Assembly (NCBI GenBank): GCA_900467745.1
Contig: UBQW01000010.1
Span: forward strand, 372,001 to 436,000
DNA from: Hyphomicrobiales bacterium
Lineage (GTDB): Bacteria > Pseudomonadota > Alphaproteobacteria > Rhizobiales > Rhizobiaceae
Direction of reading: 5' to 3'
Length of the DNA: 64,000 bases
Notes under the pieces: model-generated
Seen by the model: only the letters and a program-made list of their open reading frames with translations
Database searches by the model: none
What the model was told of the DNA's origin: nothing
Position numbers and translations under genes: made by a program
Shown here: one piece after another, positions 24,281 to 32,605 of the stretch
How positions within the stretch are numbered: position 1 is the first letter of the stretch
Layout: each line of letters starts with the position of its first letter

Positions 24281-24895
24281 ATGTCGATTGCCACGGAAAT
24301 TTCGGCGGTGCCCGAGGAAAAGCGTACCCAGCGACTGAAGGCTGCGACGCATGCAGCGCACGAACGACTGGACAAGCGCATCATGCAGGCTAATCCCTTC
24401 ACAGATCGCGAGAGCTACGGCCGGTTCGTCACCATGCAGTACCTGTTTCACCGGGATCTCGATGCCCTATTCTTCAATCAAGAGCTCGGCGCTTTGCTGC
24501 CAGATCTCTCCGGTCGCCGTCGTTTGACGTTCATAGAGCAGGACCTTGCCGATCTCGGGATCGCAGTCCCGCAGTCGATGTGCACTCCGACATTCACCAA
24601 GGGGGACAAGGTCGCACTCGGCGATTCCCTTGGATGGCTATACGTGATCGAAGGGTCCAATCTTGGTGCTGCATTCCTTTTGAAATATGCGGCCAAGCTC
24701 GGTCTCGACGAGACGATGGGCGCGCGCCATCTTGCAGGTGCGCCTGAAGGGCGTGGCCTGCATTGGCGAACGTTTACCGCAGCGCTCGACAGCGTGGAAC
24801 TGAGCGATGGAGAGGAGCGGGCCGTCATCGATGGAGCGGACGCTGCCTTCGCGCGCGTCTATGATTTCGCTGAGCTTGCCTTCTCGGAGCGTTGA
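24281..24895 (+). CDS. Biliverdin-producing heme oxygenase
   Basis: This 204-residue protein has the heme oxygenase fold. The proximal heme ligand is probably the His in ATHAAHERLD (about residue 24), and the distal helix region is GDSLGWLYVIEGSNLGAAFL with its glycine-rich turn. It opens heme to biliverdin, CO and iron. It lies 153 bases downstream of the hybrid kinase and near a siderophore receptor, so it may serve iron recovery or make a bilin chromophore. The family (HemO/BphO type) does not allow a choice between the two. Confidence 0.85.
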   Translation: MSIATEISAVPEEKRTQRLKAATHAAHERLDKRIMQANPFTDRESYGRFVTMQYLFHRDLDALFFNQELGALLPDLSGRRRLTFIEQDLADLGIAVPQSMCTPTFTKGDKVALGDSLGWLYVIEGSNLGAAFLLKYAAKLGLDETMGARHLAGAPEGRGLHWRTFTAALDSVELSDGEERAVIDGADAAFARVYDFAELAFSER

Positions 24896-24942
24896 AATGG
24901 GCGAGTTCTAACAATCTCACGTGAACCGACGACGCAGTCGGC

Positions 24943-25170
24943 TCAGCTGATCACCATAAAATTGGCACAGCTTGCATCGACGCTTCCGATGCGGATTCGG
25001 TGTTCGGTCGTCGCGGCAAGCGGTCGGAAAATTACTCGCTTGGCGGCCTTCGCGCGCCGCAGCAATTCTTCGCCGGCAAACAACAGCCCGTCCTTCTCTG
25101 TCATTTCGTAGGCAACATGGCCGTTATGCCCGTCATCGGCAATGGTGATCGTCCCCAATCCTGAACGCAT
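24943..25170 (-). CDS. Conserved-looking small protein of unknown function (75 aa)
   Basis: I do not recognise this protein. The start MRSGLGTITIADD is supported by GGGAG ten bases upstream; the frame extends further back without support. The protein is small and soluble, with a beta-rich N-terminus (TITIADDGHNGHVAYEM) and a basic middle (LLRRAKAAKRVIFRP). It is convergent with the heme oxygenase gene. Confidence 0.55.
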   Translation of the reverse strand: MRSGLGTITIADDGHNGHVAYEMTEKDGLLFAGEELLRRAKAAKRVIFRPLAATTEHRIRIGSVDASCANFMVIS

Positions 25171-25270
25171 TATGTGAGTCTCCCTCGCATTGCGCATATC
25201 GTGCATTGGGGAGATAAAAAACTCAACGCTTGGAAAGGGTTGTCCACCTTTTGAAGAATGGTTGGCGGAC

Positions 25271-25299
25271 AAAGAAAAAGCCTCGCGAAGGGCGAGGCT
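25271..25299 (-). terminator. Rho-independent terminator on the minus strand
   Basis: Read on the minus strand, AGCCTCGC and GCGAGGCT form an eight-pair stem with a five-base loop, directly followed by TTTTTCTTT. No minus-strand protein gene ends here, so it implies a small non-coding transcript. Confidence 0.75.
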
Positions 25300-25370
25300 G
25301 AAGTTTCGGCCGCATCGGGGAAAACGAATGCGACCAAAGTGCTCTTAGCCTATTGCCTGCGTCGTCAACA
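25271..25370 (-). ncRNA. Candidate trans-acting small RNA
   Basis: Upstream of the terminator on the minus strand is a second hairpin (GGTCGCAT pairing with ATGCGGCC, 25309-25336), and further up a TTGACG box (about 25362-25367) that could be a -35 element. A transcript of roughly 70-100 bases with two hairpins and a U-tail is a typical rhizobial sRNA shape. The 5' end is a guess and the -10 element is weak. Confidence 0.4.
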
Positions 25371-25440
25371 GGCCAGAATCTGTCGGTTTGGTACGCATGG
25401 CAAGAATATCTCGGCCGGCGCAGCGCTTGACGGCACTAAG

Positions 25441-25452
25441 ATGTATAGACAA
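25441..25452. promoter_or_regulatory. Candidate HutC-type GntR operator before the hydrolase gene
   Basis: ATGTATAGACAA, core TGTATAGACA, a near-perfect dyad 66 bases upstream of the hydrolase start. It shares ATGTATA with the sites at 30316, 35112 and 35999. Confidence 0.55.
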
Positions 25453-25517
25453 AATTCCCGCTGATAACTGGGGCGCCATCCGATTGCCGCCCGACTTTGA
25501 GAATACGGAGTGCCGGC

Positions 25518-27527
25518 ATGCGAAAGCGATTGAACCACGACGCAATGGCTGCGATTGGTTTCATCGAGCCGTGGAGCGTGAAGGCCGGCGGCGCCACGGG
25601 TGGTTTTCTGTCCTGCGCCGATCCGAACGCAAGCGTCAGGATCGTCACGCTTGATCGCGACGAGGTGGTAGCAGTCGAATGGGAGATCGCACGGCATTCG
25701 ACCACGCTCTCCATCCGGGAGTACGAACTCGGCTCCTGGGCCGAGATCCCGGCTACGGCTCTTCGGTCTGATGTCTATGAACTATCCCTCGAAATCCTCT
25801 TCACCAGGAACGAGACATCGAAGCCGGTTATCGCGATCGGTTCCCTGCTTCTCAGCCTGGAGCCGGATGGCCGTCTGGTTGCCGTGATTGATGGTCAGAG
25901 CCATACCGTTGCTGAAGTCCGCAACGAGCGATGGTATCAGCTCGACGTATCCGTTTCGCCGGGCGCGATCGGTTACAGGGTCAGGCGTGCTGACCAGCAT
26001 GTCGTAGCGGAACGGACGATCTCGCGGGTCGCGGCGGATATCACTGGGCCGATCTGTATTGGCGGTGTCGCGGATCGCTCGCGACAGACCTTGAACGGCA
26101 GGCTCGGCCGCATCCGGTTAATCAGCGCCAGCCACGAGACGGAATGGCGCTTTCCCACGCGCGGGCCGATGGGCGATATTCGGCCTGTCCAGCAAGGTGA
26201 TCCTGCGATCATCCTCCACAATGCGCCGACCTTTGCCGTCGCCTCGCCGCGCTTTTCCGGTGAAATCCATGATCCCCGTCTGGATCCCGATCATTTCGAT
26301 TCCATCCACCTGCACGACGATGATTTCGGCGGTTTCGACTGGGCGGCGGATCTGACTGTTCACATCCCCGAGGATGCCCGATCCGGTGTCTATGCGCTTG
26401 AGATAAGGACCGATCGCGGCGTGGAGAGGCTACCATTCTTCGTTCGCCCGACAGAGCCTCAATCGAACGTGGCGGTGCTGCTGCCGACGGCGACCTATCT
26501 CGCTTACGCCGACGAACAACTGCCGCCGCATCGCTACCCATGGCATGGCAGCGACCGCGCCCACCTGTTCGCGATCGACAACAATTTCCTCAGCCTATAC
26601 GACACCCACAGCGACCTCAGCGGCGTCAGCCTGACCTCGAGCCGGCGCCCGCGCGCGACGTTGAGGGACGACTATCACTACCCTCTGTCGAAATCGCCGC
26701 ATCTTCTCTCTGTCGATCTGCAGCTGCTGAAATTCTACGGGCGCCATGGCATCGCGGTCGATGTGCTGACCGATCGCGATCTTCACGACGAAGGCTTGGA
26801 GAGCCTGTCGGCCTACAGCCTGGTGCTGACAGGCAGTCATCCGGAATACTGGTCGTCCGCGATGATGAGCGGGTTGGATCGCTATCTCGCGGCCGGCGGA
26901 AGCCTCGGTTATCTCGGTGGTAACGGCTTTTATTGGGTGGTCGCCTTTGACGGCGACAACATGGAACTGCGGCGCGGCAAGAACGATATCTGGAGTGGCC
27001 GGCCGGGCGAAATGCACCTCTCGATGACGGGCGAGCCGGGCGGAAACTGGGAAGATCGCGGCAACCGTCATCCCCAGGCGCTTGTTGGCGTCACCTATGT
27101 GATCATGAGCTTTGGTCCATCGCGACCGTACCGCCGGCTGGAAGGGAGTTACGGCGGCGAACATGCATGGCTGTTCGACGGTGTCGGCGAGGCCTTCGGC
27201 GATAGTGGCACGGTACTCGGCGGCGCGGCGGGATACGAGGTGGATGCGGTGCTGCGTTCGGAGGAAACCCCAGCCAACCTGGTTCGGCTGGCGGTCGCGG
27301 ATGGTTTCGACGACAGCTTTCAGGTGCGTCCCGATCTTTGGCTTGCCGATGGCGAAGCGGAGCGGGCCGCGATGCGGCGATCGGATATGACGATTTACCG
27401 TCACGATGCCGGCGGATTGGTTTTTTCCGCCAGCTCCGTTGCGTGGATCGGCGCGCTGCCGGCGGCGGGAAAAGATAATGATGTCGGCCGCATTATGCTC
27501 AATCTCGTCGGCCGGTTCACAGACTAG
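25518..27527 (+). CDS. N,N-dimethylformamidase beta-subunit-like hydrolase
   Basis: This 669-residue protein matches the architecture of the DMFase large subunit. The N-terminal half is beta-rich and lectin/LamG-like (about 70-200, with GPICIGGVADRSRQTLNGRLG). A C-terminal DMFA2-type domain follows, including LLPTATYLAYADEQ and LTGSHPEYWSSAMM. DMFase uses an iron held by two tyrosines and a glutamate, and the TYLAY and HPEYW segments are candidate ligand regions. The ATG at 25518 has GGAG seven bases upstream. No gene for the DMFase small subunit is seen. It is convergent with, and overlaps by 4 bases, the ABC operon that shares its operator. True substrate unknown, probably an amide. Confidence 0.7.
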   Translation: MRKRLNHDAMAAIGFIEPWSVKAGGATGGFLSCADPNASVRIVTLDRDEVVAVEWEIARHSTTLSIREYELGSWAEIPATALRSDVYELSLEILFTRNETSKPVIAIGSLLLSLEPDGRLVAVIDGQSHTVAEVRNERWYQLDVSVSPGAIGYRVRRADQHVVAERTISRVAADITGPICIGGVADRSRQTLNGRLGRIRLISASHETEWRFPTRGPMGDIRPVQQGDPAIILHNAPTFAVASPRFSGEIHDPRLDPDHFDSIHLHDDDFGGFDWAADLTVHIPEDARSGVYALEIRTDRGVERLPFFVRPTEPQSNVAVLLPTATYLAYADEQLPPHRYPWHGSDRAHLFAIDNNFLSLYDTHSDLSGVSLTSSRRPRATLRDDYHYPLSKSPHLLSVDLQLLKFYGRHGIAVDVLTDRDLHDEGLESLSAYSLVLTGSHPEYWSSAMMSGLDRYLAAGGSLGYLGGNGFYWVVAFDGDNMELRRGKNDIWSGRPGEMHLSMTGEPGGNWEDRGNRHPQALVGVTYVIMSFGPSRPYRRLEGSYGGEHAWLFDGVGEAFGDSGTVLGGAAGYEVDAVLRSEETPANLVRLAVADGFDDSFQVRPDLWLADGEAERAAMRRSDMTIYRHDAGGLVFSASSVAWIGALPAAGKDNDVGRIMLNLVGRFTD

Positions 27528-28306
27528 AGCGCATCATCCTGCTGCGAACCCGCGCGGATCGCCGCCAACACTTCCTTCTGAATGGAGATGAAGTCCGAGG
27601 TCGAGATCATGTCCTGATGTCGCGGGCGCGCCAGGCCGACGTGGAAGGTTGCGTTGATCCGGCCGGGATTGATGCTCATCGAAATAATGCGGTCCGAAAG
27701 GTAGACGGCCTCTTCGACGTCATGGGTGACAAACAGCACGGTCAGGCGGTGCTCTTCCCAGATCTGCGTCAGCAATTCCTGCATCTGATGGCGCGTTAGC
27801 GCATCCAGCGCCCCGAAGGGCTCGTCCATCAGCAGCATCTTTGGCCTGTAGGACAGCGCTCGTGCGATGGCGACGCGCTGCTTCATGCCGCCGGATAGCT
27901 GCGAGGGGAAGGCATCGGCGAAACGGTCGAGCTTGACCAGATTGATATGGTGCCGCGCGACTTCCCTGCGTTCGGCAGCCGACAGGCCCGCCGCCTGAAG
28001 GGCGAACTCGACATTCTGCTGCGCGGTCAGCCAGGGCAGCAGCGTGTAGGACTGGAAGACAACGCCGCGATCGAGGCCGGGTCCGACGATCGGCGCGCCA
28101 TCGGTCAGGAGCACTCCGTCATTGAACTTCTGCAGGCCGGCGACGATCGACAGAAGCGTGCTCTTGCCGCAGCCGGAAGCGCCGACCAGCGACACGAACT
28201 CGTTGTCCGCCAGTTCCAGATCGATGTTGCTGAGGGCGTGAACGCTTCGCTTGCCCGATCCGTACCACTTGTTGAGCGCTTGGATCTTTAGTTTCGGTTC
28301 AGTCAT
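27524..28306 (-). CDS. ABC transporter ATP-binding protein (SsuB/TauB type)
   Basis: This 260-residue ATPase has Walker A GASGCGKST (about 42-50), a Q-loop (VFQSYTLLPW), the signature LSGGMKQR, Walker B MLLMDEPFGALD and the switch FVTHD. The short length and FGALDALTR motif are typical of NitT/TauT-family importers for nitrate, sulfonates, taurine or pyrimidines. The ATG at 28306 lies one base after the permease stop. It energises the permease encoded next to it. Confidence 0.9.
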   Translation of the reverse strand: MTEPKLKIQALNKWYGSGKRSVHALSNIDLELADNEFVSLVGASGCGKSTLLSIVAGLQKFNDGVLLTDGAPIVGPGLDRGVVFQSYTLLPWLTAQQNVEFALQAAGLSAAERREVARHHINLVKLDRFADAFPSQLSGGMKQRVAIARALSYRPKMLLMDEPFGALDALTRHQMQELLTQIWEEHRLTVLFVTHDVEEAVYLSDRIISMSINPGRINATFHVGLARPRHQDMISTSDFISIQKEVLAAIRAGSQQDDAL

Positions 28307-28307
28307 A

Positions 28308-29165
28308 TCAATGTCTCGACGTATAACGGAAGAAAACACGCTCGAGAGCTTTCATGCTCTGATCGGTGATCAGGCCAAGTATGCCAAGAAGCAGGATGTA
28401 GCCGATGATCGTCTGCGTCTGGAAATAGCGCTGGGACACAACGATGCGGTAGCCAAGCCCCGAGGTGGCCGCGACAAGCTCGGCCAGAACGAGCCACGTC
28501 CAGGCCCAACCCATGCTGATCCGGAGAGTGTCCCAGATCCCCGGCAGCGACGACGGAAGTACGATGCGCCAGAGGATCTTCGGTTCCGAAAGACCAAGCG
28601 TTCGTCCAAGCCCAACGAAGTCGGGCGGGACGCGCTTGACGCTGTCCATCACCATCAGCACTTGCTGGAAGAACGTGCCGATCCAGATGATGACGAATTT
28701 CTGGATGTCGCTGGTTCCGGCCCACAGGATCGTCAGTGGCACGAAAGCGACGACAGGCATGTAGCGCACGAAGTCAATAAACGGTTCGATCGCCGCTTCC
28801 CAGGTGCGGTAGCAGCCGATCATGATGCCGATCGGGATCGCCATCAGCGATGCCAGCGCGAAGCCAACGAGCATTCTATAGATGCTGATGCCGGCATCGT
28901 TCAGCAACGTCCCGTCAAGCGTCAGTTCCACCATTTTGGTCCAGACAGCGCCCGGGCTCGGAAGGAAGATGGGCTTGACCCAGCCGGTCGCGGTTGCTGA
29001 CCACCAAAAGGCAAACAGCAGTGCGAAGACGCACACTGCGATTAGGAGGAACGTTTTTGCGCCAAGCGGATCACCGATGCGAAATGCACTGGGCGGTCGT
29101 CCGACACCCGCGCGCGACTGCGCGCGGGTGTCGGTGCTGGCAGACGAGGATTGTGATGCCGACAT
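28308..29165 (-). CDS. ABC transporter permease (SsuC/TauC type)
   Basis: This 285-residue inner-membrane protein has about six helices and a cytoplasmic EAA loop (ARTLGLSEPKILWRIVLPSS-like segment, about 195-215) that docks with the ATPase. A polar N-terminus of about 35 residues precedes the first helix. The WSATATGWVKPIFLPSPGAV segment is characteristic of the sulfonate/taurine class. It lies 24 bases downstream of the substrate-binding protein gene. Confidence 0.9.
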   Translation of the reverse strand: MSASQSSSASTDTRAQSRAGVGRPPSAFRIGDPLGAKTFLLIAVCVFALLFAFWWSATATGWVKPIFLPSPGAVWTKMVELTLDGTLLNDAGISIYRMLVGFALASLMAIPIGIMIGCYRTWEAAIEPFIDFVRYMPVVAFVPLTILWAGTSDIQKFVIIWIGTFFQQVLMVMDSVKRVPPDFVGLGRTLGLSEPKILWRIVLPSSLPGIWDTLRISMGWAWTWLVLAELVAATSGLGYRIVVSQRYFQTQTIIGYILLLGILGLITDQSMKALERVFFRYTSRH

Positions 29166-29189
29166 GGATGATCCGTCTTGAATAGCGCG

Positions 29190-30206
29190 TTACTTGTTGG
29201 CAGCGTCGACGAAGGACGAGTCGATCATCTGTTCCGCGGTCACGTCCTGGGTCAGGATCTTCGCAAGCTTCGCGGCCTTGAGCACATCGACGAAGGTCTT
29301 GGTCTTGAATTCGCCGGCGAAGGCCTTGGACGCTTCGGCGGTCGTGTAATACTGCACGCCGTCGAATGCAGTCGCGAGGTCTTCAGGCGATGCGCCTACG
29401 GCCTTGGCGATGATCGCGCGATCTTCGGCCGTGTTGGCCTTGTAGTCGGCAAGTGCTGCGTCCCAGGCCTTCAGCATGGCAAGAACCTGGCCCGGCTTGG
29501 ACTTCAGAACGTCTTCGCGAACAACCAGAACGTCAGACACGAGGCCCGGATCCTTGCCGGCTTCGAAGAGAAGCTTGACAGCCTTGTCCTGCGCACGTGC
29601 GGTCGAGATGTAGGGTTCGTAGGTCACGGCAACCGGGACCTGGCCGGCGATCAGAGCGGAACCGGCATCGGCCGCCGGCATAGGAACACGGGTGATGTCG
29701 TCGATGGTTAAGCCGTTGGCGGCCAGCGCGTAATTGAGCAGGATGTCGCTGGTCGTACCTTCTTCATAAGCGACGCTCTTGCCCTTCAGGTCGGCGACGC
29801 TGTTGATGTCGCTGCCTGCGAGGATGGCGTCGGCCGTGAGGCTGAAGTCGAGGAGCGAGACGATTTTCACCGGCAGGCCGGCGGCGACCATGCCCATCGC
29901 GGTGTGGGTCGCGATATTAGCTGCGTCCAGCTGGCCGCTGGCGAGCGCTGCGTTCAGGTCCTTGTCTTCCGTGAAGTTGACCAGTTCAACTTCCTCCAGA
30001 CCGGACTTCTTGAACAGATCCCTGCTGGCGGCGACGTGCCACTGGCCGTAGCCGAGCCAGGGCTCGATGCCGAGCTTGAAGGTGCCGGCTTCCGGCTTGG
30101 CGGGAATGTCGGCTGCCGAAGCCGGGACGGCCTGCGTAAGAGCGCCGATAACGCCGGCGACGATGGCCAGGCGCGACATGTGAGACTTGATCGATGCGTA
30201 TGTCAT
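29190..30206 (-). CDS. ABC transporter substrate-binding protein (NitT/TauT family)
   Basis: This 338-residue periplasmic protein has a signal peptide (hydrophobic AIVAGVIGALTQAV, cleavage after ASA). The NMT1/SsuA-like fold is shown by FKLGIEPWLGYGQWHVA, LASGQLDAANIATHTAMG and GKSVAYEEGTTSDILLNYAL. Family members bind aliphatic sulfonates, taurine, nitrate or thiamine precursors. The regulon context suggests that it delivers the substrate of the hydrolase and dehydrogenases flanking it. A GGGG-type ribosome-binding site precedes the ATG. Two candidate GntR sites lie upstream. Confidence 0.88.
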   Translation of the reverse strand: MTYASIKSHMSRLAIVAGVIGALTQAVPASAADIPAKPEAGTFKLGIEPWLGYGQWHVAASRDLFKKSGLEEVELVNFTEDKDLNAALASGQLDAANIATHTAMGMVAAGLPVKIVSLLDFSLTADAILAGSDINSVADLKGKSVAYEEGTTSDILLNYALAANGLTIDDITRVPMPAADAGSALIAGQVPVAVTYEPYISTARAQDKAVKLLFEAGKDPGLVSDVLVVREDVLKSKPGQVLAMLKAWDAALADYKANTAEDRAIIAKAVGASPEDLATAFDGVQYYTTAEASKAFAGEFKTKTFVDVLKAAKLAKILTQDVTAEQMIDSSFVDAANK

Positions 30207-30271
30207 GGTAACCCCTCTTTTCTACGATGATGTGTTCGCTAGGCTCGAAGCCGAGACGTCATTCGTGCGTT

Positions 30272-30327
30272 TTGTATGTTCAGCCTATATTTTGGGCGAT
30301 CGGCTGAGCAGCATTATGTATAGTCAT
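30272..30327. promoter_or_regulatory. Two candidate HutC-type operators upstream of the ABC operon
   Basis: TTGTATGTTCAG (30272-30283) and ATGTATAGTCAT (30316-30327) lie 66 and 110 bases upstream of the substrate-binding protein start. The second shares ATGTATA with the three other sites of the island; the first is a weaker match. Confidence 0.5.
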
Positions 30328-30484
30328 TTCTTTGCCCGAACTTGTAAATCTGAATCTGCGCGATACCGCCAATTGGCGCCGCGCAAAGTCAGAAAACCTC
30401 TACCCCTCTATGAATGCGCCTGTCGATTTCGGCAATCGCCGATGTCGCGTTTTGGCGAATTCGTGATGGTGCAAAACGCTCATC

Positions 30485-31777
30485 TTACGCATGCTCCGGA
30501 TTGATCGCGTCGAGGAAGCGGGTCACGATATCGGCGCCCGCTGTCGGCTCACTGCCCACCATGACCGCCGTTGAAAAGCCGATCAGTGAGGACGTCGGAT
30601 TATGCGTGGCCGCGCCGGCGCGAAGGTTCATCACCAGCGTCGGGCAGAGGAACAGCCCGAGCCGGATCACCGTCCTCCAATCCGCTGGAAGCAGTGCGCG
30701 GCTCTTCAGTTCCGCAAGCAGCGGCTTCCACAGCGCCGTTGACTTGACGTCGAGAAGGGCCTGACGGACCGGGCTCGGCTGCCAGTCGAAATTGGCATGC
30801 AGCGTGCCATTTTCGTAGCGCGCCCGGGCTTCGGATTTCTGCTCGGCAAGGGCAGGCTCGTAGAGCCAGAGCGGGTGTGCGAAGATGTTATGGAAGGTGG
30901 TTTTGACCTCGGCAAGGAGCGTCGGAATATGCTCGCCGGCGAAAGCGGGGTCGAAGAAGGCGAGCGACGCACCATCCTCGCTCTTGCGGTACCAGACGTT
31001 TGCGTTGTGAGCGTCGCCATGGGCGGTGACGCCGCCGGCATCGGCGAGGCGAAGTGGCGCAAGGCGGCTGTGCGCATCGTCAAACAGTTCGCCGACCGTC
31101 TTTTCATAGGCAATCCCGTTGATGACGAAGCGCGCCGCTGCGAATTCGCTCCAATCGAGCGAAACGCCAGGGAAGGCGAAGTGCTTGCCGATGTAAAAGC
31201 TCTCGTAGCGCCCGCCCGGGAATGTCGCGCCAGGTTCGCTGACGAGGCGGGCGGAAAACAGCCGGTGCACGGGCTCCTCGGCCACCTGCGCCGGCGTCAC
31301 CGGGTGCAGCGTCTCCAGATAGACCTTCAGCACGGCCTCGCTGAGCTCGCGCTCTGCATCCACCGCCTCCACGGCTGCGGCCGCATCCGGCTCAAGATCG
31401 ATCGCGCGCAGCACGTCGGAGAAACGCGGGTCGAAGCGACGTTTGTATACGAGGATCTGTTCACCCGGCAGGGTCGACATCATCACCGGCTGATCGACGG
31501 GAAGGCCCGCGCGCGTCAGGATATCGGCGCGGTAATACTCGCCGCCCATCTTCTCCTCGCCTTCCTCCTGGTGGAATTTGAAGAAGTATTTCTCCTCGCC
31601 GCTTTCGAAGAAGCCGTTCAACGAGTTCAGGCTATACTGGTCGAAATTGATCGCGAGATTCTGTGCATCGAGCTCGAACAGATCGAAAAGCAACTCGGCG
31701 AGAAGTGTCTCGGCCACGCCATCGCGCTTCTTGGCGTGATCGCGGATAATGGCGGTTCGGCTGTTGGTCTGGCTCAT
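30485..31777 (-). CDS. APH-fold phosphotransferase (small-molecule kinase) of unknown substrate
   Basis: This 430-residue kinase has the aminoglycoside-phosphotransferase fold. The catalytic loop is TAHGDAHNANVWY (HGDxHxxN, about 245-257) and the metal-binding segment is FFDPAFAGEH. The N-lobe is unusual, with YFFKFHQEEGEE as the likely lysine strand. Members phosphorylate choline, hydroxylysine, homoserine, methylthioribose or fructosamines. It is the last gene of the hisD-like/adh/gntR operon, 41 bases after the regulator. A kinase is not part of the classical dihydroxypropanesulfonate pathway, so its role here is open. Confidence 0.75.
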   Translation of the reverse strand: MSQTNSRTAIIRDHAKKRDGVAETLLAELLFDLFELDAQNLAINFDQYSLNSLNGFFESGEEKYFFKFHQEEGEEKMGGEYYRADILTRAGLPVDQPVMMSTLPGEQILVYKRRFDPRFSDVLRAIDLEPDAAAAVEAVDAERELSEAVLKVYLETLHPVTPAQVAEEPVHRLFSARLVSEPGATFPGGRYESFYIGKHFAFPGVSLDWSEFAAARFVINGIAYEKTVGELFDDAHSRLAPLRLADAGGVTAHGDAHNANVWYRKSEDGASLAFFDPAFAGEHIPTLLAEVKTTFHNIFAHPLWLYEPALAEQKSEARARYENGTLHANFDWQPSPVRQALLDVKSTALWKPLLAELKSRALLPADWRTVIRLGLFLCPTLVMNLRAGAATHNPTSSLIGFSTAVMVGSEPTAGADIVTRFLDAINPEHA

Positions 31778-31818
31778 GGAATGCGCTTCTCGAATAAATA
31801 GGGTGTTGATCCGTGTTG

Positions 31819-32556
31819 TCAGGCAGGCTTGTGGGTCGGGCGATACCGGCTGCCGAGGGAGTAGCGGCTGCCGACATGAGTGAAGGTGTTGACGGTCGCA
31901 ACCGTGGCGCCGGTCCAGGTCTTGCGGTGCAGGACGAGGCAGCTGTCGCGCTCGGGCATGTGCAGCAGACGCGCCTGCTCCGCGCCGGCAGGCACCGCGC
32001 TGATCAAGTGTTCGACCTCGGTCAGCGGCGTGCAGCGCTGCAGATATTCCAGCGTCGCGATCGAGGTGAAGTCCTGATCGAGATAATGCGGGACGAGAGC
32101 GGGGTTTACATACCGCTCCTCCAGTTGCACCGGACTGTCATTTTCGAAATGCACGACGAGTGAGTGATCGACGGGTTTGACGCGATCGAATTCGAATGCG
32201 CGGACAATGGCAGGCGCGGGATGTTCGACGCGCTCGAGCAGGATGACGCCGGCGCGATGCTTTCCGCCGCGATCACGGATCTCGTTGATGATGTTGCTGA
32301 CTTCGATCAGCGTCGACTGCGCCTTGGGCGGCGCGACGAAGGTGCCGACGCCCTGGACCCTGCGAAGATGGCCTTCCGAGGTGAGTTCGCGCAGCGCACG
32401 GTGGACGGTCATTCGGGAGACGCCCAGCGAATTCACGAGATCGTTTTCGGAGGGCAGCCGGGCATTCTGCGCCCACTTGCCGCTGCCGATGTTCGCGAGC
32501 ACGAAGTCCTTGACCTTCTCGTAGAGCGGCGATGCCGAATCCGAAAGTGCACTCAA
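31819..32556 (-). CDS. GntR-family (HutC subfamily) transcriptional regulator
   Basis: This regulator of about 245 residues has an N-terminal winged helix (LPSENDLVNSLGVSRMTVHRAL, core positions about 36-57) and a C-terminal UTRA effector domain (about 90-240). That domain order defines the HutC/FarR group. The TTG at 32556 has GGAGAG seven bases upstream and is preferred to the TTG at 32562. HutC relatives bind TGTA-N2-TACA-type dyads, and four such sites front the transcription units of this island. It is encoded inside the operon it is predicted to control. Confidence 0.85.
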   Translation of the reverse strand: MSALSDSASPLYEKVKDFVLANIGSGKWAQNARLPSENDLVNSLGVSRMTVHRALRELTSEGHLRRVQGVGTFVAPPKAQSTLIEVSNIINEIRDRGGKHRAGVILLERVEHPAPAIVRAFEFDRVKPVDHSLVVHFENDSPVQLEERYVNPALVPHYLDQDFTSIATLEYLQRCTPLTEVEHLISAVPAGAEQARLLHMPERDSCLVLHRKTWTGATVATVNTFTHVGSRYSLGSRYRPTHKPA

Positions 32557-32605
32557 TGACAAACTCTCCAGTTCGTTCTCGTGAACGGCTATCGCGTGGC
32601 GAACC

